Positions 1 to 9,590 are shown, counted from the stretch's first letter. The stretch: 64,000 nucleotides of DNA from JBPRGG01 sp051418075 (GCA_051418075.1 JBPRGG010000087.1:73181-137180); one strand, 5' to 3'. The notes: generated from the letters alone by a model not told the origin. A program made the numbers and translations.

Positions 1-60
1 ATATTTTAATGGTACCAGGAGCATTGGGTCCGGTTTTCCCGATGAAGTTGTTTGACTCAT
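1..60 (-). CDS. start of an unidentified gene, cut by the window edge
   Basis: An open frame starts with ATG at 60 on the reverse strand and runs off the window after 20 codons (begins MSQTTSSGKPDPMLLVPLKY). The ATG overlaps the TGA stop of the dihydroorotase-like gene as ATGA, the usual arrangement for translationally coupled genes. The LKY ending recalls the N-terminus of DUF4199 membrane proteins, which are common in such Bacteroidota operons, but 20 residues cannot establish this. Confidence 0.5.
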   Translation of the reverse strand, partial: MSQTTSSGKPDPMLLVPLKY

Positions 61-1334
61 GATAAGGATTGTAGTTCCTGGGTAAATACCTGGTTATTAT
101 TTATGGTTGCCACTACGCTGCCTTTGAGCAGTTTTTGCCAATAGGGAGAATTTACTGACTTTGATTTATTCGTGTTGTTGTCAAGCACCCAGGAAGCCTC
201 CGGATCAAACAGGGTCAAACATGCAGGCTGTTCTGTTTCCAACCGGGGCTGGTCAAGGTTAAGAATATTTCTTGGATTTACAGTGATCTTCTCTATTAGA
301 AGTCTCAAATCCAACTGGGCGGAAAGCTGGTTGATCACCGGAAAAACTGTTTGTAAACCAATTAAACCAAATTCAGCCAGATCGAATTCCAGTTTTTTAC
401 TTTCTTCATCCTGAGGATGATGGCTGGATACAATACAATCAATGGTTCCATCGGCCAGGCCCCGAATTAATGCATCTATATCCTCCTGCTGCCGGAAGGG
501 TGGATTTACCTTATAATTGGTATCAAAATCATTTAAATACCCATCATCAAATACCAATTGATGAGCTGCTACGTCGCAGGTTACAGCTAAACCAACTGCC
601 CTGGCCTGCCGGATCAACTCCACGGATTTGGCCGATGAAATATGAGAAAAATGGATCTTACCCCCAGTATATTCCAGCAAATGCAGATCTCTTTCAATGA
701 TGATCTCTTCTGAAAGTCTGGGCATACCTTTGAGCCCTAACATGGTACTGTTTATCCCTTCATGCATATTACCAAAAAGGTTTAACCAGCGATCCTGTGG
801 TTTATGTATCAGCAACCCATTAAACTTTTTAAGATAAAGCAAAGTTTTCAGGAGGATATCCGTATTCCAAACCGGCTTAATCCCATCAGTGAAAGCCACT
901 GCACCGGCTTTATGCAAATCTATCATTTCAGTGATGGATTCTCCGTGGGTATCAAGGGTGATAGCTGCCATGGGGAATAACTGGGTCAATTGATTGTTGT
1001 TCCTGGATTTCAAATAGCTGACCAGATTTTTATTCTGCACCACCGGATCAGTATTTGGAATCAAAGCGACACCGGTAAAGCCTCCTGCTGCTGCTACCTG
1101 AGAACCACTGTCCAAATCTTCCTTATGCTCAAAGCCCGGATCGGCAAAATGGGACCACATGTCAAACCAACCCACCGAAACCTTTAACCCATCTGCATCC
1201 AAAACCTGATCAGCTTCAAGTTCTTGCTGGGAGATTTGCTTAATGACACCATTTTCAATATAAATGTTCATCTTTTGGCCATCCCAGGGAGAACGCTTGT
1301 CTACTACCTCGGCAGATTTTATTAAAATATTCAT
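57..1334 (-). CDS. dihydroorotase-like protein lacking catalytic residues
   Basis: The protein has 425 residues, the length of class I dihydroorotases, and aligns along that fold: N-terminal beta sandwich, DPGFEHKED segment after strand 1, GGFTGVALIPNT helix, and the HIS(S) metal-binding histidine. Two key sites are changed. The canonical HxH is W60-S-H62, and the canonical TDHAPH with its catalytic Asp is S-S304-H-H-P-Q. The usual Arg after HxH-F is Ala. Family knowledge: noncatalytic DHOase homologues exist and can act as structural partners of aspartate transcarbamoylase. I therefore infer a noncatalytic or repurposed protein rather than a working PyrC. It abuts the BatA-domain gene with no spacer and overlaps the next gene by ATGA, so it sits inside an operon. 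It would probably be auto-annotated as pyrC, which I would not accept without an assay. Confidence 0.8.
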   Translation of the reverse strand: MNILIKSAEVVDKRSPWDGQKMNIYIENGVIKQISQQELEADQVLDADGLKVSVGWFDMWSHFADPGFEHKEDLDSGSQVAAAGGFTGVALIPNTDPVVQNKNLVSYLKSRNNNQLTQLFPMAAITLDTHGESITEMIDLHKAGAVAFTDGIKPVWNTDILLKTLLYLKKFNGLLIHKPQDRWLNLFGNMHEGINSTMLGLKGMPRLSEEIIIERDLHLLEYTGGKIHFSHISSAKSVELIRQARAVGLAVTCDVAAHQLVFDDGYLNDFDTNYKVNPPFRQQEDIDALIRGLADGTIDCIVSSHHPQDEESKKLEFDLAEFGLIGLQTVFPVINQLSAQLDLRLLIEKITVNPRNILNLDQPRLETEQPACLTLFDPEASWVLDNNTNKSKSVNSPYWQKLLKGSVVATINNNQVFTQELQSLS

Positions 1335-3338
1335 TTATAAGTATCTTAAAAGTAATACTTCCGCCAAAAGAAAGATCAAGGCCAGTATCAGGGTATATTT
1401 CCATAAGGAATTACCCATATGTCTTGCCTCCATTTCCTTGGTGAAATTTTCCACTTCCGCAAATTTATAAATTTCGATGTTTTGGGCACGAAGTATATCA
1501 TTTAATTCTTCTTGTTGGTACTGTGCCAGCAGGGATTCTTGCTTATCCTGATTGAAAGCCAGGATCTTATTAACCTGTCCTTCCAGGGAAAGATCATAAA
1601 AGCCGGTATTCAACATGAATTTTGGCACTTCCAGTATCAACTTATTACCAGATGATTGCTGAGAAGGTATCAATTCCTGTTCTCCTTTTACCAACATATA
1701 CATATCATCTCTTTTCAAAGAATCCATGGAAAGCGAAATCACTGATTCATTCAGGCTGTAATAAAGATTTTCGTTGGATTTTTTACTTAAGGCAGCAATG
1801 CGGTACATGACAGGTACGAATATGGCATGTTGATGAAAATTGGTATATTCATCTGCTAATGGACTCCCCAATAAATATATATTCCGATTGTTGCCAGTTA
1901 CTGAAAGGTATGATTTTTCATTGGAATATTCCAGCAGTTTTCCTGCCTGATCATACCAGTTGATCAGGTTAGTAGCAGTGGGCATATCAAAATTTTCTTG
2001 CTCATCTTCAAAAATATTTTCAAAAAAGGGATTGTTTAGGTCCGGATTAGACAGAGAAAGTTGCACCGGCTTTGTTTCAACCTGAATGGCAGTGTTTTTT
2101 ACCAGGGAATTGTAGGAATCAATATTGGGGCTGGCAGAAGGAATTACCATAATATCACCCTCATTTTCAATATACTGATTGATCACATCCATAAGCGACG
2201 GATCTATTTCATTAATTCCGTTTAAAATTACCAGATCACTATTCTCAATCAGGCTGTAGTTCAAGTTATTGATACTATAGCTTAAAAAATTGAATAATGT
2301 TTTGTTGCCGTATACCTTACTTAAAACGGTATTCTGGTTCTGGCTTTTCACTTCCAGAATATTGATCCGATCCATCAGGTTTAAAGTGAAATAAAAATCA
2401 TTATCAAAGGTGACAGGAAATTCCTCAAAACTGATACGGCAGGAATTATATTTACTTAATCCAAAATTCAGGGGAAAATTTAAGGTATTAGTAGCATTAT
2501 TTTCAATATCTATGCTGGCATTGGCCGATTGCACGTCATTTATAAATAATTTAACGATCAGATCCTGTACATCATCATCTCCCACATTTTTAATTCTTAC
2601 ATACAACTCATTGGCTTCATTAGCAATTAAAAACGGATTCTTTAAATAAACCGAATCTACAAAAATGTTTTTCCGCTCTTGATATTCCAGAGGTACAATA
2701 AAAATACTGGCGCTGCTATCCGTAACAATTCCATCCAGGCCTCCCAGGGTAGATCTTTGAAAATCACTGATCCAATAAATATCATTTTTCTGATTAAAAT
2801 TATAATTGCTACTGATCAGCCGGTCATTTACATCCTGTAAGCTGCGGGATACACCGCTCAACTTCAATTCCGTGATCAACTCCTTGATCTCATTCTTACT
2901 CTTCAAATTATTGGAAAAAGGAGCAAAATCATTGGTTAAAAGTTTATAGCGGGTGCTGGATGGGTACAGGTCTGTGATCTGATCAATATAACTTATGCCT
3001 GCCTCAAAGGCGCTCAGGTCTGCTGCTATCTCATTGGACATGCTCAAAGAGTTGTCCAGGTAAATATATACATTCTCATGAGACAAACCCTTATCCTGAG
3101 AAGGAATATAGGGTTGGGCAAAGGTCAGTACCAGAAAAAGAATGAAAAGAAGCCGACTGGCTAAAACCAACAAATGTTTGAGTTTTAGCTTGGAAGAGCT
3201 AATTTTCTTAATGTTTTTCAAAAACTGATTACTGGAAAAGTAAATCCGCTTTGCCTTTCTGAAATTGAACAAATGGATTATGATCGGAATGGATAAAGCA
3301 AATAAACCATACAAAAATGTGGGATATAAAAAACTCAT
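1335..3338 (-). CDS. BatA-domain (aerotolerance-type) membrane protein
   Basis: A 667-residue protein whose first 80 residues are the BatA N-terminal domain: a short hydrophobic helix, the IIHLFNFRKAKRIYFSS segment with basic residues, then a second helix before AQPYIP. A von-Willebrand-like region follows (YIYLDNSLSM resembles a MIDAS DxSxS), then extracytoplasmic beta-rich sequence, and a last transmembrane helix at the C-terminus (LILALIFLLAEVLLLRYL). Family knowledge: Bacteroidota Bat proteins are envelope proteins linked to oxidative-stress tolerance, and this long form is a frequent genomic neighbour of dihydroorotase-like genes. It is the first gene of the reverse operon and its stop codon directly abuts the start of the next gene. 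Confidence 0.8.
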   Translation of the reverse strand: MSFLYPTFLYGLFALSIPIIIHLFNFRKAKRIYFSSNQFLKNIKKISSSKLKLKHLLVLASRLLFILFLVLTFAQPYIPSQDKGLSHENVYIYLDNSLSMSNEIAADLSAFEAGISYIDQITDLYPSSTRYKLLTNDFAPFSNNLKSKNEIKELITELKLSGVSRSLQDVNDRLISSNYNFNQKNDIYWISDFQRSTLGGLDGIVTDSSASIFIVPLEYQERKNIFVDSVYLKNPFLIANEANELYVRIKNVGDDDVQDLIVKLFINDVQSANASIDIENNATNTLNFPLNFGLSKYNSCRISFEEFPVTFDNDFYFTLNLMDRINILEVKSQNQNTVLSKVYGNKTLFNFLSYSINNLNYSLIENSDLVILNGINEIDPSLMDVINQYIENEGDIMVIPSASPNIDSYNSLVKNTAIQVETKPVQLSLSNPDLNNPFFENIFEDEQENFDMPTATNLINWYDQAGKLLEYSNEKSYLSVTGNNRNIYLLGSPLADEYTNFHQHAIFVPVMYRIAALSKKSNENLYYSLNESVISLSMDSLKRDDMYMLVKGEQELIPSQQSSGNKLILEVPKFMLNTGFYDLSLEGQVNKILAFNQDKQESLLAQYQQEELNDILRAQNIEIYKFAEVENFTKEMEARHMGNSLWKYTLILALIFLLAEVLLLRYL

Positions 3339-3757
3339 TTATCTTGTCACTTAGCCTTTACAATTATATGTTTAAAAACAAATTTGCTGTGAAATTATTT
3401 CATAAATTAATTTAGTTAACGCATCATTTTAAATTTACTCCCTCGGGAAAGACAGGTAATTTATAAATAAGTATATAAACTGGATACTTGTTTTAAAATT
3501 AGTCATTTATGTTCAGGTTTTTGGATAGGGCAGCTAAATAATTATTTGTTTTTTTTACAAAGTTTTTGATTTTAAGGCATCGGATTTCCTCAGTGGTAGA
3601 TGATACATTAGCTTTGATAAAGTGATTTAACATTTCCAACTGACGGGTAGGCTAATTTTCACTTGCCAAACCGACAAATAAAAGATTCTCAGGTAGCAGG
3701 TAATTAATAACAGGAATTTTTCTTTTTATTTACTGGGGGAATAAGTTATTTTGCCTC
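3339..3757. other. divergent intergenic region
   Basis: 419 nt separating the reverse BatA operon from the forward saccharopine-dehydrogenase-like gene. It is AT-rich, has no credible ORF, and must hold both promoters. The only candidates I see each carry one mismatch to TAnnTTTG: TATAATTG on the reverse strand (complement of 3361-3368) and TTATTTTG just before the ATG at 3758. Neither has a convincing -33 element. Confidence 0.4.
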
Positions 3758-4882
3758 ATGAAAAAAGTCATCGTCTTAGGCGCAGGCATGGTGGGTGGCG
3801 CAATTGCCCGGGATTTAAAGCATCAATTCCAGGTTACATCAGCTGATAAGTCCCAAAATGCACTGGAAAAGCTAAAACCTGCTTCAATAAAATACATTCA
3901 GTTTAATTTTGAAAATTTTGAAGCAATTCCGGAATTGGTGAAAGACTATGACCTGGTCATAGGAGCAGTTCCAGGTCATTTAGGATTTAAAGTTCTGGAA
4001 AAAGTGATTCAGGCCGGCAAAAATGTGGTGGATATTTCATTTTTCGGGGAAGATCCTTTTCAACTAACTCCCCTGGCTTTAGAAAAGGGAGTGACTGCAA
4101 TAGTTGACTGTGGCGTGGCCCCTGGTATGGGCAATATTATCCTGGGCCATCATCAGGCTGAAATGCAGGTTTCGAAGTACTGCTGCTATGTAGGTGGTTT
4201 GCCCCGGAAAAGAGAGTGGCCTTTTGAATATAAAGCGGTATTCTCCCCCATTGATGTAATCGAAGAATATACCCGGCCGGCCCGATATAGGATCCAGGGA
4301 AAACTGATTGTAAAACCTGCCTTATCCGATATTGAATTAATTAATATTGATCCGGTGGGAAGTCTGGAAGCCTGGAATTCAGATGGCTTGCGCACCCTGC
4401 TCCAAACCATGGATGTTCCTGATATGATAGAAAAAACCCTGAGATATCCAGGTACAATTCAATATATTAAAATGCTTCGCGATGCCGGCTTTTTTGATTA
4501 TCAATCTGTGGATATAGGCGGAAATCCCACCAAACCCATCGACCTGACCAGTAAGTTGCTTTTTGATCAATGGCAATTAAAACCGGGTGAAGCCGATCTT
4601 ACCATTATGAAAATAATCATTGATGGTTTGAAGGATCATCAGCCCATTCGGTATACTTACGACCTTTTTGATCAATATGACCCCGAAACGGATGAAACTT
4701 CTATGGCCAGAACTACCGGCTATGTTTGTACAGCTGTAGCCAACCTTATGCTTCAGCAAAAAATTGAATCCAAAGGCATTCTGCCACCGGAATTATTGGC
4801 AGCAGGTGACAACTTGCACTTTATCTTGAATTATTTAAAATCCAGAAAAGTCAATTATAAAATATCCGAAACCCATGTATAA
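3758..4882 (+). CDS. saccharopine dehydrogenase family protein
   Basis: A 374-residue protein starting with a Rossmann fold: GAGMVG at residues 8-13 is the GxGxxG dinucleotide loop, and SADKS follows strand 2. The segment VDCGVAPGMGNIILGH is typical of the saccharopine-dehydrogenase/lysine-dehydrogenase family, in which members oxidise or reduce secondary amines of lysine metabolism with NAD(P). The length fits lysine 6-dehydrogenase-like members, not the longer bifunctional enzymes. The substrate cannot be read from the sequence. The 3' end overlaps the RmlD-like gene by 8 nt, so the two are co-transcribed. The start is the ATG just downstream of TTATTTTGCC; no Shine-Dalgarno sequence is evident, as is normal for Bacteroidota. 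Confidence 0.85.
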   Translation: MKKVIVLGAGMVGGAIARDLKHQFQVTSADKSQNALEKLKPASIKYIQFNFENFEAIPELVKDYDLVIGAVPGHLGFKVLEKVIQAGKNVVDISFFGEDPFQLTPLALEKGVTAIVDCGVAPGMGNIILGHHQAEMQVSKYCCYVGGLPRKREWPFEYKAVFSPIDVIEEYTRPARYRIQGKLIVKPALSDIELINIDPVGSLEAWNSDGLRTLLQTMDVPDMIEKTLRYPGTIQYIKMLRDAGFFDYQSVDIGGNPTKPIDLTSKLLFDQWQLKPGEADLTIMKIIIDGLKDHQPIRYTYDLFDQYDPETDETSMARTTGYVCTAVANLMLQQKIESKGILPPELLAAGDNLHFILNYLKSRKVNYKISETHV

Positions 4883-5714
4883 AAAATTTCTCATCCTGGG
4901 GTCCAATGGACAATTGGGAACCGAATATCAGCAAACATTTTCCAAAAAAAATATAGACTATTTAGCTCCATCAGAACAAAAGGCCGACATTACCAATCGG
5001 GAAATGCTAGACCAGCTGGTTACCAGTTATAACCCAGAAGTTATCATCAATTGTGCCGCTTTTAATGCTGTGGACAAAGCCGAAGTAGATCCTGCCCAGG
5101 CTTTCCGGATCAATGCTGAAGCCATCCTAAACCTGACCCATATTTGTCATCAAAGGAAAATCTTTCTGGTTCATTACAGTTCTGATTATGTATTTGATGG
5201 TAAAAAACACCACTGGTATCTGGAATCCGATCAACCACATCCCCTGAATCAGTATGGCAAAAGCAAATGGCAGGGTGAAAAGCATATTAAGGCTGGCCTG
5301 AAGAATTACCTGATCTTTCGTTTAAGCTGGGTGATAGGTCCGGGACAGCAAAATTTTTTATTTAAACTTTCTCAGTGGGCTGCCAGTAATCCGGTTTTAA
5401 AAATATCAGGTGATGAAGTCTCTGTACCCACCTTCACCCCCACCATTGTAGAACTAACCCTTTTAAGTCTTTCTCAGGGATTATCCGGCCTCTTCCATTT
5501 AACCAATTCGGACTATGCCTCCCGGTATGAACTGGCCCGGGCCTATTTAAAATTAAAAAATTTGGACAACCTGGTCGTACCGGTACCCATGAGCTATTTT
5601 AATATGCCTGCTCCACGTCCTCTCTTTTCAGTAATGTCCAATCAGCAGTTGGCTAAAACCCTTAACCTGGAAATACCTGCCTGGCAACAGGAACTTGAAA
5701 CCTATGCAGGTTGA
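4875..5714 (+). CDS. rfbD: dTDP-4-dehydrorhamnose reductase-like SDR
   Basis: A 279-residue extended short-chain dehydrogenase. The cofactor loop is GSNGQLG (residues 9-15), the YSSDYVFDG segment carries the RmlD-type substrate-side residues, and the catalytic pair is Y127-xxx-K131 in QYGKSKWQGE. Length and motifs match RmlD/RfbD, which makes dTDP-L-rhamnose with NAD(P)H. No rmlA, rmlB or rmlC is seen nearby, and the upstream partner is an unrelated saccharopine-dehydrogenase-like gene overlapping by 8 nt. The specific dTDP-sugar role is therefore likely but not proven; related enzymes such as the methionine adenosyltransferase regulatory subunit share the fold. Confidence 0.8.
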   Translation: MYKKFLILGSNGQLGTEYQQTFSKKNIDYLAPSEQKADITNREMLDQLVTSYNPEVIINCAAFNAVDKAEVDPAQAFRINAEAILNLTHICHQRKIFLVHYSSDYVFDGKKHHWYLESDQPHPLNQYGKSKWQGEKHIKAGLKNYLIFRLSWVIGPGQQNFLFKLSQWAASNPVLKISGDEVSVPTFTPTIVELTLLSLSQGLSGLFHLTNSDYASRYELARAYLKLKNLDNLVVPVPMSYFNMPAPRPLFSVMSNQQLAKTLNLEIPAWQQELETYAG

Positions 5715-5718
5715 GTAA

Positions 5719-5750
5719 CTTATCTTTCTTTAGGGAAAATAAGGCTTTTT
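5719..5750 (+). terminator. probable intrinsic terminator after the RmlD-like gene
   Basis: CTTATCTTTC (5719-5728) pairs with GGAAAATAAG (5734-5743) with one mismatch around a short loop, and a T-tract follows at 5746-5750. It begins 5 nt after the stop codon. Confidence 0.55.
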
Positions 5751-6077
5751 AAAAAATAAAGGAGGTGTTACATCACATCCGAGTTTCCATTTTTTAGTTA
5801 TAAAAAATAAAATAAGTGGTCCTTCTTAATTGTAAAAGATCTGGTTCCTGCTAATCTAACCAAAAGAATTTCAGCTTTTACACAAGCTAATTATTCCTTA
5901 TAAATTCAATAATTTAAAAAAATTATCCTATTTATGGTTTACCTCTTCAGGATATAACGTATAAAGAATAAACTTGTGCCCTTAGAAAAAAACAAACAAA
6001 ATTTTATTCGGACCTAAGGCTTTTCTTTTAAAATCTCGATGAATGACTTATAATTGCACCTTTAGTTTCCTGAAGCT
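5751..6077. other. intergenic region before the histidine kinase
   Basis: AT-rich sequence without a credible ORF. The best promoter element is TATAATTGC near 6050, one mismatch from TAnnTTTG and about 25 nt before the ATG at 6078. Nothing else is recognisable. Confidence 0.35.
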
Positions 6078-7253
6078 ATGAAGATGAAAGTGAATTGGCA
6101 TGACTTAAAAAACCGTAAGGAATTTTTAAATTATATATTGGATAGTATTTCTTCTGCAGTTTTCATTGTGAACAGCGATGTAGAAATAGTTGCCTGTAAT
6201 AGACGGTTTCTAGAACTCTTCAAAACTCAGGAAGAAAAAATCCTGGGCCAGATTTTTGGCAATGCAGTAGGATGCAATAATTCGATTGAAGAAAATGCCA
6301 TATGTGGCCAATCACTGAAGTGTGATGTCTGTGTATTAAGAAACAGTTTGTTGGCTACACTTAGACAAAGACAAATCAATAAGGACCAATATTTTGAGAA
6401 TTCATTTATTATCAATGGAGAACTTCACCAAAAGCACTTCCGATTTTCCACCAAAAACCTGTTTCATCAGGATGAAAATCTGGTTTTGGTAATCATTGAT
6501 GATATCACTGAAATAGAACTTCAAAAAAGAAAATTAGAAGAAAACAACAATCATTTATTGGATCTGAATGATCAGAAGAACAAATTTTTAGGCATTGCAG
6601 CACATGATTTACGCAATCCCATTGCAGCTATTCAGGCCTGTTCATCTATCTTACTCAAAACCCTGCAAATAGATCCCGGAGATGATAACCAAAAACTGTT
6701 AGAGATCATCAATGAAAAAAGCATCTTTGCTATTCGTTTGATCAATGACCTTTTGGATATCTCAAAAATTGAATCAGGGCATTTAAACTTAAATCTGGAA
6801 AAAGAAGATTACCTGGAATTTATCAGAAGAAATACAGATTATAATAAAATCATAGCCTTAAAAAAATCCATCAATATCAACCTACGGATTCAGGGCCAGC
6901 TTCCGGCCTTTTCCTTTGATAAAAACAAAATTGAGCAAGTATTAAACAATTTGGTGGGTAATGCCATCAAATTTTCACAACCTCATTCTGAAATAACCAT
7001 CGGGGTGGAAAGGTTTAAAAAATACATCATCACCTGGATTAAGGACCAGGGCACAGGAATACCGGAAAGTGAATTAAAAAATATTTTTCAACCGTTTCAC
7101 AGATTAAGTACCGAGATCAATCAGCAGGAAAGAGGAACTGGCCTGGGACTTGCCATTGTTAAAAAGATCATTGAGGGTCATCAGGGGCATGTAAAAGTGC
7201 AGAGTGAATTGGGAAAAGGATCCCAATTCAGCTTTTCTTTGCCCATACACTAA
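6078..7253 (+). CDS. PAS-domain sensor histidine kinase with four-cysteine motif
   Basis: A 391-residue kinase without transmembrane segments, so probably cytoplasmic. A PAS domain occupies residues 15-145, followed by a short coiled linker. The HisKA dimerisation domain has the phosphoacceptor H176 in AHDLRNP. The ATPase domain has N box NLVGNAIKFS, G1 DQGTGIPESE, F box FQPFHRLST and G2 GTGLGLAI. The PAS domain holds C66-X9-C76-X5-C82-X2-C85, ending CDVCVLR. I have seen similar cysteine patterns in PAS domains of Bacteroidota kinases, where a redox or metal-binding role is plausible but not established. No response regulator lies next to it, so it is an orphan kinase. Confidence 0.88.
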   Translation: MKMKVNWHDLKNRKEFLNYILDSISSAVFIVNSDVEIVACNRRFLELFKTQEEKILGQIFGNAVGCNNSIEENAICGQSLKCDVCVLRNSLLATLRQRQINKDQYFENSFIINGELHQKHFRFSTKNLFHQDENLVLVIIDDITEIELQKRKLEENNNHLLDLNDQKNKFLGIAAHDLRNPIAAIQACSSILLKTLQIDPGDDNQKLLEIINEKSIFAIRLINDLLDISKIESGHLNLNLEKEDYLEFIRRNTDYNKIIALKKSININLRIQGQLPAFSFDKNKIEQVLNNLVGNAIKFSQPHSEITIGVERFKKYIITWIKDQGTGIPESELKNIFQPFHRLSTEINQQERGTGLGLAIVKKIIEGHQGHVKVQSELGKGSQFSFSLPIH

Positions 7254-7507
7254 ATTCTTCTGCTTTTCTTTAATTTGTTTTTCCTATATCAGGCAGCCAT
7301 ACCTAAAAATCAACCCATTTAATTGGCGTTTATATTCAAATCATTTTATATTTGATCTGTAAACCAACCCTTGAATTGCTTGATTCTGATTGCGGGTTAG
7401 TGTACTTTTTTTTAACCGACTGCTCGGATTTTCAAATTTTTATTTATGAACTTCTCTGAACTACATATAAAAACCATAATAGCAAACCCTTAAATGATGA
7501 TTTATAA

Positions 7508-8650
7508 ATGAAAAAGATAAAAATTGGTGTGGCAGGACTGGGATTTATAGGGCCAGCCCATATTGAAGCTTTAAGAAGAATTCCCGGGTTGGAAGTAGTG
7601 GCTGTAAGCGACAGTGAAATAACTGCGGCCAAAACCAAAGCGGAAACACTTGGAATCAGCCAGTATACCGCCAGTTTTGATGAATTGTTGGACATGGACA
7701 TTGATGCAGTTCATATATGCACTCCCAATGCATTGCATTATGAAATGTCCAAAGCCGCCTTAAATAAAGGTATTCATGTGATATGTGAAAAACCCCTGGC
7801 TACCAAGGTGGAGGAAGCGCAGGAGTTAGTGGAACTGGCCCGGCAAAAGCAATTGATCAATGCTGTGCATTTTAATATCAGGTATTATCCCCTGGTAAGG
7901 CATATGAAAAGTCTGAGAGAAACAGGAGAACTGGGAGAAATTTATTCTATCATAGGTTCCTATCTACAGGATTGGCTGTTTTTACCACAGGATTACAACT
8001 GGCGCCTCGAGCCTGATTTATCAGGGGAATCCAGGGCCATTGCTGATATTGGCTCTCATTTGATGGATTTACTGGAGTACATTTCAGGCTTAAAGATCAC
8101 CGCTGTGAATGCAGATTTTGACACGATTTTCAAAACCAGGAAGAAACCACTTAAACCTGTGGCCACTTATGCCGGCAAATTGCTAAAGCCAGAAGATTAC
8201 CAGGATGTGCCTATCCAAACTGAAGATTATGCTACTGTAATGCTCAGGTTTAACAATGGAAGAAAAGGCGTGGTAACAGTGAGTCAGGTTTCTGCCGGCA
8301 GGAAAAACCGCCTGAGTCTGGAGATCTCCGGCTCCAGGCAGACCATGAGTTGGTGTTCTGAACAACCAAACCAACTTTGGCTGGGATTACGGGAGGCCCC
8401 AAATCAGGTATTATTACGTGATCCGGCTCTGGTAGATGAATCCGCAGCTCAATTGATTTCATTTCCTGGTGGCCATAATGAAGGATTTCCGGATACTTCC
8501 AAACAAATGTTCCGTGAAATCTATCAGGATATAGGTGTCGGCAAAACGGAAGGTAACTCCTTTCCCACCTTTGAAGATGGATTAAGAGAACTTATCCTGT
8601 GCGACAAAATTATAGAAAGTAACAGAAAACAAACTTGGATCAACATTTAA
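7508..8650 (+). CDS. Gfo/Idh/MocA family oxidoreductase
   Basis: A 380-residue NAD(P)-dependent sugar dehydrogenase-type protein. It has a GLGFIG cofactor loop at residues 10-15 of the N-terminal Rossmann fold, the hallmark CEKPLA motif with the catalytic-region lysine, and the C-terminal alpha/beta domain containing the NWRL and ADIGSHLMDLLEY segments. Family members oxidise, reduce or epimerise sugars, inositols and their derivatives. The substrate is unknown. The gene is followed after 13 nt by a xylose-isomerase-like TIM-barrel gene, a pairing common in Bacteroidota operons for inositol or unusual-sugar catabolism, so the two probably act in one pathway. Confidence 0.92.
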   Translation: MKKIKIGVAGLGFIGPAHIEALRRIPGLEVVAVSDSEITAAKTKAETLGISQYTASFDELLDMDIDAVHICTPNALHYEMSKAALNKGIHVICEKPLATKVEEAQELVELARQKQLINAVHFNIRYYPLVRHMKSLRETGELGEIYSIIGSYLQDWLFLPQDYNWRLEPDLSGESRAIADIGSHLMDLLEYISGLKITAVNADFDTIFKTRKKPLKPVATYAGKLLKPEDYQDVPIQTEDYATVMLRFNNGRKGVVTVSQVSAGRKNRLSLEISGSRQTMSWCSEQPNQLWLGLREAPNQVLLRDPALVDESAAQLISFPGGHNEGFPDTSKQMFREIYQDIGVGKTEGNSFPTFEDGLRELILCDKIIESNRKQTWINI

Positions 8651-8663
8651 ACCCCTAAATATT

Positions 8664-9581
8664 ATGCTACAACTTGGATTTATGAGCGCCATTATGGCGG
8701 ATCAATCTTTTGAACAGGTAATCGATTTTGCTGCAGAACACCAATTTTCCTGTGTAGAGGTCATGTGCTGGCCCAAGGGCAAGGCGGAAAGAAAATTTGC
8801 CGGTGTCACCCATATCGACCTGGATGAACTGGATGATCAGAAAATAAAATATATAAAAAATTATGTTAAGGAAAAGCAAATCGACATATCCGGTCTGGGA
8901 TATTATCCCAATCCATTAGATCCCGATACTGCCACTGCCGAAAAATACATTGAACACATCAAAGGCCTTATTGTCGCAGCTAAAAAATTAGAAATACCGG
9001 TAGTAAATACATTCATTGGCAGAGACCAAACCAAGAATATAGAAGATAATTTTAAAATATTTAAAGACAGATGGCCGGCTATCATAAAAGTGGCAGAAGA
9101 AAATAATATTAAGATTGGTATTGAAAACTGCCCCATGTACTTTACCGGGGATGAATGGCCGGGCGGAAAAAATCTGGCCCATACGCCTGCCATTTGGGAA
9201 AAAATGTTTGAAGCCATTCCAAGTCCCCTTTTCGGCCTGAATTATGACCCTTCACACATGATATGGCAACAAATGGATGAAATCAAACCCATATTTGAAT
9301 TCAAGCACCGGATTTTTCATATCCATTTAAAAGATGTAAAAGTATATAAAGACCTGCTGGATAAGGTGGGTATTATGGCCACTCCGTTAGAATATCATTC
9401 GCCAAAAATTCCCGGATTGGGTGATGTTCGGTGGAGAGATTTCTTTTCCGCCCTGACTTCAATAGGGTATGAAGGTCCTTGCTGCATTGAAGTGGAAGAT
9501 AAAGCCTTTGAAGGTTCAGTAGAAAAAGTAAAAGCTTCATTACTTACCAGCCGGAATTACTTACGGCAGTTTTTTGCCTGA
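8664..9581 (+). CDS. sugar phosphate isomerase/epimerase (xylose isomerase-like TIM barrel)
   Basis: A 305-residue protein with the AP-endonuclease-2/xylose-isomerase-like TIM-barrel pattern: GFMSAIMAD at the start, IGIENCP with the metal-ligand Glu, NYDPSHMIWQ with Asp/His ligands, IFHIHLKDVK, PGLGDVRW and CCIEVED near the end. Family members isomerise or epimerise sugars or inosose derivatives using a divalent metal. It shares an operon with the upstream oxidoreductase. No signal peptide is present, so it is cytoplasmic. Confidence 0.9.
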   Translation: MLQLGFMSAIMADQSFEQVIDFAAEHQFSCVEVMCWPKGKAERKFAGVTHIDLDELDDQKIKYIKNYVKEKQIDISGLGYYPNPLDPDTATAEKYIEHIKGLIVAAKKLEIPVVNTFIGRDQTKNIEDNFKIFKDRWPAIIKVAEENNIKIGIENCPMYFTGDEWPGGKNLAHTPAIWEKMFEAIPSPLFGLNYDPSHMIWQQMDEIKPIFEFKHRIFHIHLKDVKVYKDLLDKVGIMATPLEYHSPKIPGLGDVRWRDFFSALTSIGYEGPCCIEVEDKAFEGSVEKVKASLLTSRNYLRQFFA

Positions 9582-9590
9582 TCATTATCA

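Noticed and set aside
57..1334. Functional PyrC
   Set aside because: Two catalytic positions are changed, so I annotate it as dihydroorotase-like only.
7397..7425. Inverted repeat GGGTTA...TAACCG before the oxidoreductase gene
   Set aside because: Short arms around a T-run; likely chance in AT-rich DNA.
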